Shown one piece after another: positions 51,317 to 60,186 of a stretch of 64,000 bases of DNA (position 1 is its first letter; every line of letters begins with the position of its first letter). The translations under genes were made by a program, and so were the position numbers. Below the pieces are notes generated by a model. It searched no databases. It worked only from the letters and a program-made list of their open reading frames with translations, and had not been told where the DNA came from. The stretch is from contig NZ_JABVED010000016.1 in assembly GCF_014323725.1 (NCBI RefSeq), forward strand, positions 60,859 through 124,858, given 5' to 3'. This stretch comes from Actinokineospora xionganensis (GTDB lineage: Bacteria > Actinomycetota > Actinomycetes > Mycobacteriales > Pseudonocardiaceae).

Positions 51317-52381
51317 ATGACCAGCACCGGATCCGACGAGCACGCCCTGTTGCGGCACCACGGCGATGTCGACGCCGCGCCTGGCCTGCTCGACTTCGCG
51401 GTGAACGTGCGCGGCGAGCGTCCGCCCGCGTGGCTGCGCGACCGGCTCGTCGCCGCGGTGGACCGGCTCGGCACCTACCCGTCCGCCGCAGACGACCTCG
51501 CCGCCCGCACCGCCGTCGCCGACCGGCACGGCCGTGACGCGGACCAAGTGCTCATCCTCAACGGCTCCGCCGAGGGCTTCGCGCTGCTGCCGCGCCTGCG
51601 GCCCACCCTGGCCGCGCTGGTGCACCCGTCGTTCACCGAGCCCGAGGTCGCGCTGCGCCAGGCCGGGGTGCCGATCCAACGGGTGCTGCTCAGCGCCGAC
51701 GACGGCTACGCCCTGCGCCCGGAACTCGTGCCCGACGCGGCCGACCTGGTGGTCGTGGGCAACCCGACCAACCCCACCTCGACCATGCACCCGGCCGACC
51801 TGATCCGCGCGCTCGCGCGACCCGGGCGAGTGGTGCTCGTCGACGAGGCGTTCATGGACGCGGTGCCCGGCGAGGTCGAATCCCTGGCCCACGACCAGGA
51901 AACCCCCGGTCTGCTGGTCTTCCGAAGCCTTACCAAGACCTGGGCGCTGCCGGGTCTGCGCGCCGGATACGCGCTCGGCTCCCCGGCCCTGCTGGGCCGA
52001 CTCGCCGCCGACCGTCCACAGTGGCCAGTCGGTACGCTGGTGCTCGAAGCTGTCATCGCGTGCAGCGAGCCGCCCGCGGTCGCCGAGACCGAGGTGGCCG
52101 CCGTCGAAGCCCTGTCACACCGCGAGGACCTCGTCGAGGCGCTGGAAGAACTCGGTGTCACCGTGACCGGCTCGGCGGCGGCGCCGTTCCTCCTGCTGCG
52201 CGTCCCCGATGGTGAGCGCGTGCGCCAAGGCCTGCGGGAACGGGGAATCGCGGTCCGCCGCGCCGACACGTTCCCCGGCCTCGGGCCCGACCACCTGCGG
52301 GTCGCCGTCCGCTCACCCGAGCAGTGCGCGCCGCTGGTGGCCGCGCTGAAAGCCGAACTCGCCGTGGAGGTCACCCTGTGA
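51317..52381 (+). CDS. cobC: Rv2231c-type PLP-dependent aminotransferase (CobC-like)
   Basis: 354 residues. Class I/II aminotransferase fold: [55 protein letters not shown], and the pyridoxal-phosphate lysine in [17 protein letters not shown]. Related to threonine-phosphate decarboxylase CobD/CobC of B12 synthesis and to histidinol-phosphate aminotransferase; the cobalamin context (cobD upstream, phosphatase downstream) favours the first. First gene of a four-gene coupled operon. Confidence 0.9.
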   Translation: MTSTGSDEHALLRHHGDVDAAPGLLDFAVNVRGERPPAWLRDRLVAAVDRLGTYPSAADDLAARTAVADRHGRDADQVLILNGSAEGFALLPRLRPTLAALVHPSFTEPEVALRQAGVPIQRVLLSADDGYALRPELVPDAADLVVVGNPTNPTSTMHPADLIRALARPGRVVLVDEAFMDAVPGEVESLAHDQETPGLLVFRSLTKTWALPGLRAGYALGSPALLGRLAADRPQWPVGTLVLEAVIACSEPPAVAETEVAAVEALSHREDLVEALEELGVTVTGSAAAPFLLLRVPDGERVRQGLRERGIAVRRADTFPGLGPDHLRVAVRSPEQCAPLVAALKAELAVEVTL

Positions 52382-53214
52382 CGACCGTCGCCGACGCGGT
52401 GGCCGCGCTCGACGCCGCCTACCCGCCCGCGCTCGCCGAGAGCTGGGACGCGGTGGGCCTGGTGTGCGGCGACCCCGCCGAGGAGGTCACCGGGATCCTC
52501 GTGTGCGTCGACCCGACCGAGTCCACAGTGGACGAAGCGATCGAACTCGGCGCGCAGCTGATCGTCGCGCACCACCCGCTGTTGCTGCGCGGCGTGCACG
52601 GCGTTCCCGCGGACACCCCCAAGGGCTCGCTCGTGCACCGCATGGTCCGCGCGGGTGTCGCCCTGTTCTGCGCGCACACCAACGCCGACGCCGCCGACCC
52701 AGGCGTGTCCGACGCGCTCGCCGAGGCGATCGGCCTCACCGTCACCGGCCCGCTCAACCCCAACGCCGACGGCACCACCGGCATCGGCCGGATCGGCACC
52801 CTCGACCAGCCCGAGCCGTTCGCCGTCTTCGTCGAGCGGGTCGCCCGCGCGCTGCCCGCCACCGAGGGCGGTGTGCGCGCCGCGGGCGACACCAACCGGC
52901 GCGTCCAGACCGTCGCGGTGTCCGGCGGCGCGGGTGACTCCTATCTCAGTGCCGCCGCCGCGGCCGGTGTCGACGCCTACGTCACCGCCGACCTGCGCCA
53001 CCACCCGGCCAGCGAACATCTCGCCGCGGGCGGGCCCGCCCTGGTCGATGTCGCGCACTGGGCCAGCGAGTGGCCGTGGTGCGACCAGGCGGCGGGCATC
53101 CTGCGCGCGGGCCTCGGCGGTACCGTCAGCGTCACCGTCTCCACCATCCGCACCGATCCTTGGACCGCCCAGTCCGCCGGGGCGCCAACCCGAACCGGGA
53201 GGTTCACCGGGTGA
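52378..53214 (+). CDS. Nif3-like dinuclear metal-centre protein
   Basis: 278 residues, GTG overlapping the cobC stop (GTGA). Nif3 family signatures: [16 protein letters not shown] at the N-terminus, metal-site histidines in [15 protein letters not shown] and FCAHTNADA, and at the end [13 protein letters not shown] with His and Glu. Members are hexameric metal-binding proteins, annotated in part as GTP cyclohydrolase I type 2-like without firm proof. Conserved partner of the next two genes in actinobacteria. Confidence 0.93.
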   Translation: MTTVADAVAALDAAYPPALAESWDAVGLVCGDPAEEVTGILVCVDPTESTVDEAIELGAQLIVAHHPLLLRGVHGVPADTPKGSLVHRMVRAGVALFCAHTNADAADPGVSDALAEAIGLTVTGPLNPNADGTTGIGRIGTLDQPEPFAVFVERVARALPATEGGVRAAGDTNRRVQTVAVSGGAGDSYLSAAAAAGVDAYVTADLRHHPASEHLAAGGPALVDVAHWASEWPWCDQAAGILRAGLGGTVSVTVSTIRTDPWTAQSAGAPTRTGRFTG

Positions 53215-53948
53215 AAGCCGATCCCGCTGTCCAACGCCGTCTCCTCGACCTCGCAGGCGTCGACGCCGAACTGGCGCGCGTGCAGCACCAGCGGCGCACC
53301 ATGCCGGAGCTGGCCGAGGTCGCCGACGGCGAGAAGGCCGCGCAGGCCAAGCGGGACGCGCAGGTCGCCGTGCAGATGCAGCTCGACGACCTCGACCGCG
53401 AGGTGGCGCGGCAGGAGAAGGAGATCGACGCCGTGCGGGCCCGCGAGGACCGCGACCGCAAGCTGCTCGCCGGTGGCACCGTCGGCGCGAAGCAGCTGAC
53501 CGACCTCGAACACGAGCTGGCCACCCTGGAGCGCAGGCAGGCCATCCTCGAGGACGACCTGCTCGAGCTGATGGAGCGCCGCGAAGCCGTCGAGATGGAC
53601 GGAAAGCACGCCTCCGTCGAGCTGGCCAGGGCCGAGGAGGCGCTGGCCGAGGCCAACCGCCGCCGCGACGAGAACCTCGCCGACCTCGACACCAACGAGT
53701 CGCGCCGCGACGCCGAGCGCGCCAAGATCCTGCCGGACATCCCGGAGGATCTGCTGGCCCTCTACGAGCGCAAGCGCAAGCAGAAGGGCATCGGCGCGGC
53801 CCTGCTGCGCGCCCGCCGCTGCGGCGCCTGCCGCATCGAACTCGACCGCCGCGAGATCTCCCGCATCAAGGACACCGCGGGCGACGAGGTCCTCGAATGC
53901 GAGGAATGCGGGGCGATTCTGATTCGGACCCCGGAGTCCGGCCTGTGA
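53211..53948 (+). CDS. Coiled-coil protein with C4 zinc ribbon
   Basis: 245 residues, GTG overlapping the upstream stop. About residues 20-190 are long coiled coil ([39 protein letters not shown]), then CGACRIEL and CEECGAIL form a four-cysteine zinc ribbon. This is the actinobacterial family of Rv2229c, always placed between a Nif3-like protein and the RNase H/phosphatase. Function not established; nucleic-acid binding is suggested by the ribbon. Confidence 0.92.
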   Translation: MKADPAVQRRLLDLAGVDAELARVQHQRRTMPELAEVADGEKAAQAKRDAQVAVQMQLDDLDREVARQEKEIDAVRAREDRDRKLLAGGTVGAKQLTDLEHELATLERRQAILEDDLLELMERREAVEMDGKHASVELARAEEALAEANRRRDENLADLDTNESRRDAERAKILPDIPEDLLALYERKRKQKGIGAALLRARRCGACRIELDRREISRIKDTAGDEVLECEECGAILIRTPESGL

Positions 53949-55027
53949 AGGTGATCGTCGAGGCCGACGGCGGATCCCGGGGCAACCCTGGCCCCGCGGG
54001 CTACGGCGCCGTCGTGTTCGACGCCGCCACCGGCGCGGTCCTCGCCGAGCGGGCGGAGGGCATCGGCCGCGCGACCAACAACGTCGCCGAGTACATGGGC
54101 CTGATCGCGGGCCTGGAAGCCGCCGCGGAACTCGGCGCGGACACGGTCTCGGTCCGGATGGACTCGAAGCTGGTCGTCGAGCAGATGTGCGGCCGCTGGC
54201 AGGTCAAGCACCCGTCGATGCAGCCCCTGGCTCAGCGCGCCCGCGAACTGGTCCGAGCCTTCCAGAGCGTCGAGTTCGACTGGATCGCCCGCGGGAAGAA
54301 CACCCACGCCGACCGCCTCGCCAACGAGGCGATGGACCGCCAGGCAGGCATCGAGCCGAAGGTCGCCAAGCCCGCCAAGGCCCCATCGTGGACCGGCGCG
54401 CAGGGCGAGCCGACACGGTTGCTGTTGCTCCGCCACGGCCAGACCGCGATGTCGGCGGAGCGCCGCTACTCCGGCCGGGTCGACGTGGCCCTGACCGAAC
54501 TCGGCGAGGCCCAGACCGAGGCCGCCGCCAAACGGGTCGCCAAACTCGATCACGTCGACGCCACCACCCCGATCGTCGCCTCCCCGCTCTCCCGCACCAG
54601 GGCCACCGCGAACGCCGTCGCGGCGGCCACGGGCGCCGAGGTCACCACCCACGAGGGCCTGATCGAAACCAACTTCGGCGACTGGGACGGCCTGACCTTC
54701 GCCGAGGCGAGCGCCCGCGACCCGGAACTGCACACCAGGTGGCTGTCGGACACCTCGGTAACGGCCCCCAACGGCGAAAGCATGGACGAAGTCCACCGCC
54801 GAGTCCGCAAAACCCGCGACGATTTGATAACCCGATACGGCGGCAAGACCCTGATCGTGGTCAGCCACGTAACCCCGATCAAATGCCTGCTGCGCATGGG
54901 CTTGGATGTCGGACCATCGCTGCTGTTCAGACTGCATCTGGACTTGGCGTCGCTGTCAATCGTCGAGTTCTACCCCGACGGCAACGCCTCAGTACGCCTG
55001 GTCAACGACACCTCGCACCTGGCCTAG
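53945..55027 (+). CDS. Bifunctional RNase HI / alpha-ribazole phosphatase-type histidine phosphatase
   Basis: 360 residues, GTG overlapping the upstream stop. Residues 1-135: RNase HI (VEADGGSRGNPGPAGYGAVV, NNVAEYMGLIAGL, RMDSKLVVEQM, THADRLANEAMD), with the DEDD acidic residues visible. Residues 155-360: histidine phosphatase (LLLLRHGQTAMS, LIETNFGDWDGL, VVSHVTPIK). The mycobacterial homologue Rv2228c removes RNA from hybrids and has CobC-type phosphatase activity, which links the operon to B12 synthesis. Confidence 0.95.
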   Translation: MKVIVEADGGSRGNPGPAGYGAVVFDAATGAVLAERAEGIGRATNNVAEYMGLIAGLEAAAELGADTVSVRMDSKLVVEQMCGRWQVKHPSMQPLAQRARELVRAFQSVEFDWIARGKNTHADRLANEAMDRQAGIEPKVAKPAKAPSWTGAQGEPTRLLLLRHGQTAMSAERRYSGRVDVALTELGEAQTEAAAKRVAKLDHVDATTPIVASPLSRTRATANAVAAATGAEVTTHEGLIETNFGDWDGLTFAEASARDPELHTRWLSDTSVTAPNGESMDEVHRRVRKTRDDLITRYGGKTLIVVSHVTPIKCLLRMGLDVGPSLLFRLHLDLASLSIVEFYPDGNASVRLVNDTSHLA

Positions 55028-55065
55028 GGAGAAGCCAAACCATCCGACCGGCAACCAGGCCAAAG

Positions 55066-55620
55066 TCAGCCGGTGAGCGCGACTGGCAAACGAGTAGCGG
55101 CCATAAGCCGCGCGAACTCGGACAACGTCTCGTTCAGAGCCACAGCCGCCAACGGACGTACAAACCCGCCCTCCTCAGGCGCGGCAATCATCCGATCGAG
55201 CACGAAATGCCCCGGCAGCACGTCATCAGCCCCAAGCGCGCGCAACAACGGCAACAGCGCGAAGTCGATGGCGACGATGTGCCCCTGCGTCCCGCCATTG
55301 GCCAGCGGCAACACGGCGATGGACTCGAGCACCCCAGAGGGCAGCAGGTCGAGCAGCGACTTCACCAGCCCGCTGTAGGCCGCCCGATACACCGGACTGG
55401 CCACCACGAGCCCATCAGCGCAAGCCACAAGATCGAGCGCCGCCCGGATCTCCGGATGGTCGACATCCTCGGACAGCAGCGCGACAGTCGGCAGGTCCCG
55501 TACCGCGATCGTGTGAACCCGGTGTCCCGCCCGCCGTAGCTCGACCTCGGCATGGGCCACCAAGATGCCCGCCCGGGCGCTGGCCGACGGGCTCCCGGAG
55601 ATGATCACCACCGATGCCAT
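55066..55620 (-). CDS. NADPH-dependent FMN reductase (SsuE/MsuE family)
   Basis: 184 residues from ATG 55620, gaggagg upstream. Flavodoxin-like: VVIISGSPSASARAGIL at the FMN phosphate loop, GLVVASPVYRAAYSGLVKSL, VLPLANGGTQGHIVAIDFAL. These enzymes supply reduced FMN to two-component sulfonate monooxygenases; no monooxygenase or sulfonate gene is beside it here, so its partner is unknown. Convergent with the RNase H operon. Confidence 0.9.
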   Translation of the reverse strand: MASVVIISGSPSASARAGILVAHAEVELRRAGHRVHTIAVRDLPTVALLSEDVDHPEIRAALDLVACADGLVVASPVYRAAYSGLVKSLLDLLPSGVLESIAVLPLANGGTQGHIVAIDFALLPLLRALGADDVLPGHFVLDRMIAAPEEGGFVRPLAAVALNETLSEFARLMAATRLPVALTG

Positions 55621-55721
55621 CGCACACCTCCTCATCCCTCTCACCTGAGTAGATCAGGACGCCGCGACCTGCTCAAAGAGCGTCCACACCATGGGAGTGC
55701 CAGCCCAGGAGACGCGCTCCG

Positions 55722-55727
55722 TATCCT
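55722..55727 (+). promoter_or_regulatory. -10 box TATCCT of rnpB
   Basis: TANNNT hexamer ending 6 bases before the first base of the P1 stem at 55734, as expected for direct transcription start at the RNA's 5' end. Confidence 0.6.
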
Positions 55728-55733
55728 TGGTGT

Positions 55734-56125
55734 GCGGGCGAGTCGGCAGGGCGGCCGCGGCGGTGTGAAAGCATCGGCGAGGAAAGTCCGGACTCCGCAG
55801 GGCAGGGTGGTTGTTAACGGCAACCCGGGGTGACCCGCGGGACAGTGCCACAGAAAACAGACCGCCTGGTGAGAGCCAGGTAAGGGTGAAACGGTGGTGT
55901 AAGAGACCACCAGCATCTCGGGTGACCGAGGTGGCTAGGTAAACCCCACCCGGAGCAAGGCCAAGAGGGAGCCTCCGGGCTCCTGCGCAGACGTTCGAGG
56001 GCTGCCCGCCCGAGTCTGCGGGTAGGCCGCACGAGCCTGCCGGCGACGGCAGGCCTAGATGGATGGTCGCCCACCGGAACTTCGGTTCCGGGGACAGGAT
56101 CCGGCTTACATGTCGGCTCGCCCGC
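55734..56125 (+). ncRNA. rnpB: RNase P RNA, bacterial type A
   Basis: About 392 nt. The ends pair as helix P1 (GCGGGCGAG at 55734 with CTCGCCCGC at 56117). The universally conserved 5' core GAGGAAAGTCCGGACTCC (from 55778) and the 3' core ACAGGATCCGGCTTACA (from 56093), which form P4, are both present, as are GGTGAGAGCCAGGTAAGGGTG-like and AGAAAAC-type internal parts characteristic of the RNA. It is the catalytic part of the enzyme that matures tRNA 5' ends. The boundaries are exact to a few bases. Confidence 0.96.
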
Positions 56126-56487
56126 CCTGTCCGCTCGAAATTTTGAACGCTGGACATACACCGATCGGAGTAACTTCGCGCGAGACGCGCCAGAAGTTCA
56201 CCTGTGAAATGTCACACCCCGCGTGCACGATGTGGTGCAGGTGGGTGAACTCCGGTGGTGACTGGGAAATTCGGGTGGTCATCGGCTCTGACCAGCCCAG
56301 TTCGACCGATGATGTGTGTATCCAGAACACACTCGACGGGAGGGCCTGGGCCAGGTGGATCTACGGAGCGCATCAACTCAGCTACCGATCGTAATGACAA
56401 TCATGTGCTCCTCATGAGACCCTCCTTGGGGCACAGCACAGACCTGCCGCGCCGGGTGGCACCGTCCGGCGCACTTGGGAGATCGAA
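56126..56487. other. Gene-poor region of about 360 bases between rnpB and the T4SS-like genes
   Basis: No convincing gene. A 61-codon frame at 56209-56394 (starts SHPACTMWCRWVNSGGDWEI) is the best candidate but has no ribosome binding site. Lower GC than its flanks. No attachment-site-like direct repeat of rnpB sequence was recognised. The promoter of the next operon should lie here; gggaga precedes its ATG. Confidence 0.5.
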
Positions 56488-56775
56488 ATGACCACCCCGA
56501 CCCTGATGACACTCGTTGACCTCGCCCAACAGCAGCCGACCGACGTCGGCACCACGGGCGTGCGCGACTGGATCCTCAACAACATCATCCCCCTGCTTCT
56601 CCTCGTGGTCGCGCTGCTCGTGCTCTGGCTCGGTGGAGGTAAGGGCGACAACGCCGGCGTGATGCGCAGGCTCGGCGGGGTGATCGTCGCCCTGGGCATC
56701 ATCGGCCTGGCGGTGACCACCAACGCGGGTGAGGGCATCGGCCGCTGGATCGCCGGCCTGTTCACCGGAGGGTGA
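56488..56775 (+). CDS. Small two-helix membrane protein, VirB2-like position
   Basis: 95 residues, ATG with gggaga site. Short N-terminal segment (LVDLAQQQPTDVGTTG), then two transmembrane helices (IIPLLLLVVALLVLWLGGG and GGVIVALGIIGLAVTTNAG) ending IAGLFTGG. Size, topology and place (first gene of the run, before VirB3- and VirB4-like genes) resemble VirB2/TrbC pilins of type IV systems, though sequence alone does not prove it. Confidence 0.7.
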   Translation: MTTPTLMTLVDLAQQQPTDVGTTGVRDWILNNIIPLLLLVVALLVLWLGGGKGDNAGVMRRLGGVIVALGIIGLAVTTNAGEGIGRWIAGLFTGG

Positions 56776-56781
56776 CCTGAC

Positions 56782-57207
56782 GTGCGGATCCGCACCGACG
56801 ACGAGGTGTACCGGGTCGACGCCGTGTGGCTCGGCCCGCCCAAGGCGACTTTCCCCTGGCGCGCCCGCTACGTGGCCTGGGGCATCGGCACGGTCGTCTT
56901 CCTCGTCATCCTGACAATTCTTCGCAACGTGGGGATCGGCCTGTTCTGGTCGTTCTCCTGGGGGATGGTCGCGACCATAGCCATCACCATGTTCATCTGC
57001 TCGCGGATCAGTCACGAACGACCCCTTGGTGCGGTTCTTGGCATGTGGGTGCGCGAAGTGACGGCCCCTCGCGAGATCATCGAGGGAATCGGCGGCGCGG
57101 CCAGCGCCGCCCAGGTCCGTGTGCGTTCCGAACTGCCCCGGCGACGCCCGCGGGGCCGGAAGCGGAACAACGGTTACAGGGAGGTCAGCGGTGTTCGGAC
57201 GCGGTAA
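56782..57207 (+). CDS. PrgI/VirB3-like membrane protein
   Basis: 141 residues, GTG start. Two hydrophobic helices (GIGTVVFLVILTIL and FWSFSWGMVATIAITMFIC) after an N-terminal cytoplasmic strand (RIRTDDEVYRVDAVWLGPPK), and a very basic tail (RRRPRGRKRNN). Such two-helix proteins directly before a VirB4-type ATPase are VirB3 or PrgI components in other systems. It overlaps the ATPase gene by 17 bases. Confidence 0.72.
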   Translation: MRIRTDDEVYRVDAVWLGPPKATFPWRARYVAWGIGTVVFLVILTILRNVGIGLFWSFSWGMVATIAITMFICSRISHERPLGAVLGMWVREVTAPREIIEGIGGAASAAQVRVRSELPRRRPRGRKRNNGYREVSGVRTR

Positions 57208-60109
57208 GCGTGAGCCGGATGTGCTCGCGCCGTACCCGGCGGGACATTCGCAAGGCCAAGCGCAGGGGCAAGGCAAGCACGCGCGCTACGAGCAGGCGGC
57301 CGCGCGCAAGCGCGGGAAGCGCCTGCCCGGTGAGCAGAGCCTGCCCAGCTACACCCCGGAGATCGCGACACGCACGATCGATGGCCACCTGCTGCGCACC
57401 GGCACCGACGTCTACGCCTGGTACCGGCTCGCCCCGCAGCGCTGGTCCTTCCGGTCGGACTCGCAGCGCCAGGACCTGATCGCGGCCATCGCGGGCCAGT
57501 ACGCCGAGCTGTCGGGCCGGTGGATGCACCTGCGGGTCACCACCCGGCCGTACCCGATCCGCATGTGGGCCGAGGCGCACGTGCACAACGCGGTCAACCG
57601 CCTGCCGGACGTGCCGGGCGCGCTGTCCTTCGACGACTACCTCGTCGGTGAGCAGCAGCAGCTCATGGGCCGCTCGATGGCGGAGAAAGAGGTCTACCTG
57701 GGCGTCCAGGTGCAGACCCGCAACGTCATGGACCGCGCCGTGGAGCGCGCCGCGCCGCTGCTGCGCAAGGTCTTCCCCGAGGCCGTCGACGCCGAGCTGC
57801 TGGCGATCGAGAGCGAGGTCGAGCACCTCGACCAGGTCATCGGCTCGGCCGGGCTCGAAGGCCGACCGGTCACCGCCGAGGAGATCTCCTGGCTGATGCA
57901 CCGGTCGTGCTCACTCGGCCTCCCGGCGCCCCGCAACATGCCCGCCGTCCCCGGTGCGGCGTGGGAGCCCGAAGACCTGGCCAGCTTCACCGACGCCGCC
58001 GACTTCCACCAGGACCCGTACTCGCCCACGGTCACCGTGCGCGGCCGCACGGGCTCCAACGCCGGGGTCAAACGGCACGTCGCGGTGCTGACCGTCGGCA
58101 TGATGCACGGGCTGCAGATCCCCGAGATCGACGACCCGTGGGTCCAGCGCGCCGACCGGCTGCCCGCCGCGGTGGAGTGGTCCGCGCGCATCTACGTGCG
58201 CAGGCCCGAAGAGGTCCAGGGCGAGCTCGCGCGGCAGATGAACAAGGTCCGCTCCCAGGTCAAGCACTACACCGACGAGCACGAGTTGGAGCCGCCGCAG
58301 TCGCTGGCCCGGCAGGCGAGCCGGGTGCTGGAGATCGACGACGAGATGACCTCGGGCTTCACCGCCCTGGCCACCCGCGTCCGCTCCTGGTGGCGCCTTG
58401 CCGTGTCCGGCCCGACCGACCGCGACGCCCTGCGCCTGGCCCAGGAGCTGCTCGACCTCTACAAGCCCAAGATCGCCATCGAGCACCCGGAGGCGCAGTA
58501 CGCGCTGGCCAGGGAGTTCATCCCCGGCGAGCCGCTCGCCTCCGCCGCCTACCTGCGCCGAGGCTCGGTCGTCTGGGCCGCGTCCTCCGTGCCCACGGCT
58601 ACCGCCGAGGTCGGCGACCGGCGCGGCATCCTGCTCGGCGAGACCTGCACCGCGACCCGTCGCCCGGTCGCGTGGGACCCGTGGATGGCCCAGGAGATCC
58701 GCGACTCGTCCGGCCTGACCGCGATGGTCGCCGGGCTCGGTGGCGGCAAGTCCTTCCTCGGCGGTGGCATCGTCTACAAGACGCTGCGCGCCGGGGCGCA
58801 CTGGACGATCCTCGACCCGTCCGGCCCACTGGCGAAGCTGTGCGAGCTGCCCGAACTGCGGCCCTACGCGCGGCCGATCAACCTGCTCAACGCCCAGGCG
58901 GGCATCCTCAACCCGTATCGGGTGGTGGCCGAGCCCAAACTCGACCACTTCCTCGACGAGGAGGACCCGGAGCGCGCCTGGCGCCGGGAGAAGGCGCTGG
59001 CCGCCGCGACCCGTCGACGTCTCGTGCTCGACGTGCTGTCCGGCCTGCTGCCCTACGAGGTCTCGCGGCTGCCGCAGAGCCGCATCGTGCTGCTGCGCGC
59101 GGTCCGCACGGTCGGCGGTCGCGCCGACGCCGACCCGAGCCTGGTCTTCGACGCGCTGCGCCGCGACGCCAGCGAGCACCACGAGCACGCCGTCGTCGTC
59201 GCCGACTTCCTCGACGAGATGAAGGAGCGCATGTCGCTGCTCATCCCCGAGCGCGGCGCCGACCCGTACGACGAGCAGCGCGACGACCGGCTGACGGTCC
59301 TGACCATGGCCGGGCTGACCCTGCCCAAGGACGGCGTCGGCCGCGAGCACTGGACTGACGCGGAGGCCCTCGGCGTCGAGATGCTCAACCTCGCCGCCTG
59401 GCTCACCCAGCGCTCGATCTACGAGAAGCCCAAGGACATGCGCAAGGGGGTCTGGATCGACGAGGCGTTCTTCCTCTCCGAGGTCCCGACCGGCCGCGTC
59501 CTGATGAACCGCTTCGCGCGTGACTCGCGTAAGTGGAACGTCCGGGTGCTGCTGTCCTCGCAGATCCCGGCCGACTTCCTCAAGATCCAGGGCTTCGTCG
59601 CCCTCCTCGACTCGGTCTTCATCGGCCGCCTCGACGACGACCAGGCCCAGTCCGACGCGCTGCGCCTGCTCAAGGTCCCGGTCAACGCGGGCTACGAACA
59701 GGTCATCGCCAGCCTGGGCAGGCGCCCCGCGCAGCGCGGCGTCGAGCGCGACACCGCTCCCCGCCAGTTCATCTTCGGCGACGGCGCGGGCGGCGTGGAG
59801 CGCATCCGGATCGACCTGTCCGGCTCCCACCTCGAGCACCTGCGCTCGGTCATGGACACCACGCCCGACGCCATGCGCGAGCGCAACGCCCGCGCCGCAC
59901 TGCCCGCGGCCCCCACTGCCCCGGAGGTGCCCGCCCTACCCGAACCGGAGCCGCTCGACGGCTCCACGATGCCCAGTGACGAGGAGTTCGAACGCGCGGC
60001 GGAATTCGAGCTCGGCCTGAGTGAGGACGACTTCCTCCTCGAGCCGGATCCGGAACCGTCCGACAAGAAGGACGGCGAGAAGAAACGCGGTCGTGAGGAC
60101 GCGGCATGA
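57191..60109 (+). CDS. VirB4-type conjugation/secretion ATPase
   Basis: 972 residues from GTG 57191 (agggagg just upstream). Basic N-terminus, a VirB4 N-terminal domain (EVYLGVQVQTRNVMDRA), Walker A VAGLGGGKSFLGGG near residue 515 (the usual GKS), Walker B KGVWIDEAFFLSEV near 755, and SQIPADFLK; the last 70 residues are acidic and disordered. VirB4 ATPases power substrate and pilin movement in type IV secretion; related actinobacterial proteins are annotated as ATP-binding proteins of conjugal type. No relaxase or coupling protein is in the window. Confidence 0.88.
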   Translation: MFGRGKREPDVLAPYPAGHSQGQAQGQGKHARYEQAAARKRGKRLPGEQSLPSYTPEIATRTIDGHLLRTGTDVYAWYRLAPQRWSFRSDSQRQDLIAAIAGQYAELSGRWMHLRVTTRPYPIRMWAEAHVHNAVNRLPDVPGALSFDDYLVGEQQQLMGRSMAEKEVYLGVQVQTRNVMDRAVERAAPLLRKVFPEAVDAELLAIESEVEHLDQVIGSAGLEGRPVTAEEISWLMHRSCSLGLPAPRNMPAVPGAAWEPEDLASFTDAADFHQDPYSPTVTVRGRTGSNAGVKRHVAVLTVGMMHGLQIPEIDDPWVQRADRLPAAVEWSARIYVRRPEEVQGELARQMNKVRSQVKHYTDEHELEPPQSLARQASRVLEIDDEMTSGFTALATRVRSWWRLAVSGPTDRDALRLAQELLDLYKPKIAIEHPEAQYALAREFIPGEPLASAAYLRRGSVVWAASSVPTATAEVGDRRGILLGETCTATRRPVAWDPWMAQEIRDSSGLTAMVAGLGGGKSFLGGGIVYKTLRAGAHWTILDPSGPLAKLCELPELRPYARPINLLNAQAGILNPYRVVAEPKLDHFLDEEDPERAWRREKALAAATRRRLVLDVLSGLLPYEVSRLPQSRIVLLRAVRTVGGRADADPSLVFDALRRDASEHHEHAVVVADFLDEMKERMSLLIPERGADPYDEQRDDRLTVLTMAGLTLPKDGVGREHWTDAEALGVEMLNLAAWLTQRSIYEKPKDMRKGVWIDEAFFLSEVPTGRVLMNRFARDSRKWNVRVLLSSQIPADFLKIQGFVALLDSVFIGRLDDDQAQSDALRLLKVPVNAGYEQVIASLGRRPAQRGVERDTAPRQFIFGDGAGGVERIRIDLSGSHLEHLRSVMDTTPDAMRERNARAALPAAPTAPEVPALPEPEPLDGSTMPSDEEFERAAEFELGLSEDDFLLEPDPEPSDKKDGEKKRGREDAA

Positions 60110-60186
60110 ATGATGATGTGCCGTTGCGAGAGTTGATCAAGCTAGTGCCCGGTAGCCCGAGCTCGAGGTTGGTGGACGTCACATGA
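60106..60186 (+). CDS. Mini-ORF (26 codons) bridging the VirB4- and VirB6-like genes
   Basis: ATG overlaps the ATPase stop (ATGA, 60106-60109) and its TGA overlaps the next ATG (ATGA, 60183-60186). The peptide starts NDDVPLRELIKLVPGSP and ends SSRLVDVT, a plausible amphipathic sequence with natural composition. Too short to assign; its likely job is translational coupling, or it may be a small T4SS subunit. Confidence 0.55.
   Translation: MNDDVPLRELIKLVPGSPSSRLVDVT

Noticed and set aside
52009..52025. TCCACAGTGGCC near 52018 as a further copy of the 12-mer
   Set aside because: One base off the pattern in sense orientation (it fits only as a GCC-variant on the opposite strand), so not counted.
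56209..56394. 61-codon frame after rnpB as a gene
   Set aside because: No start signal, no recognisable domain; composition intermediate. Not strong enough for a gene call.
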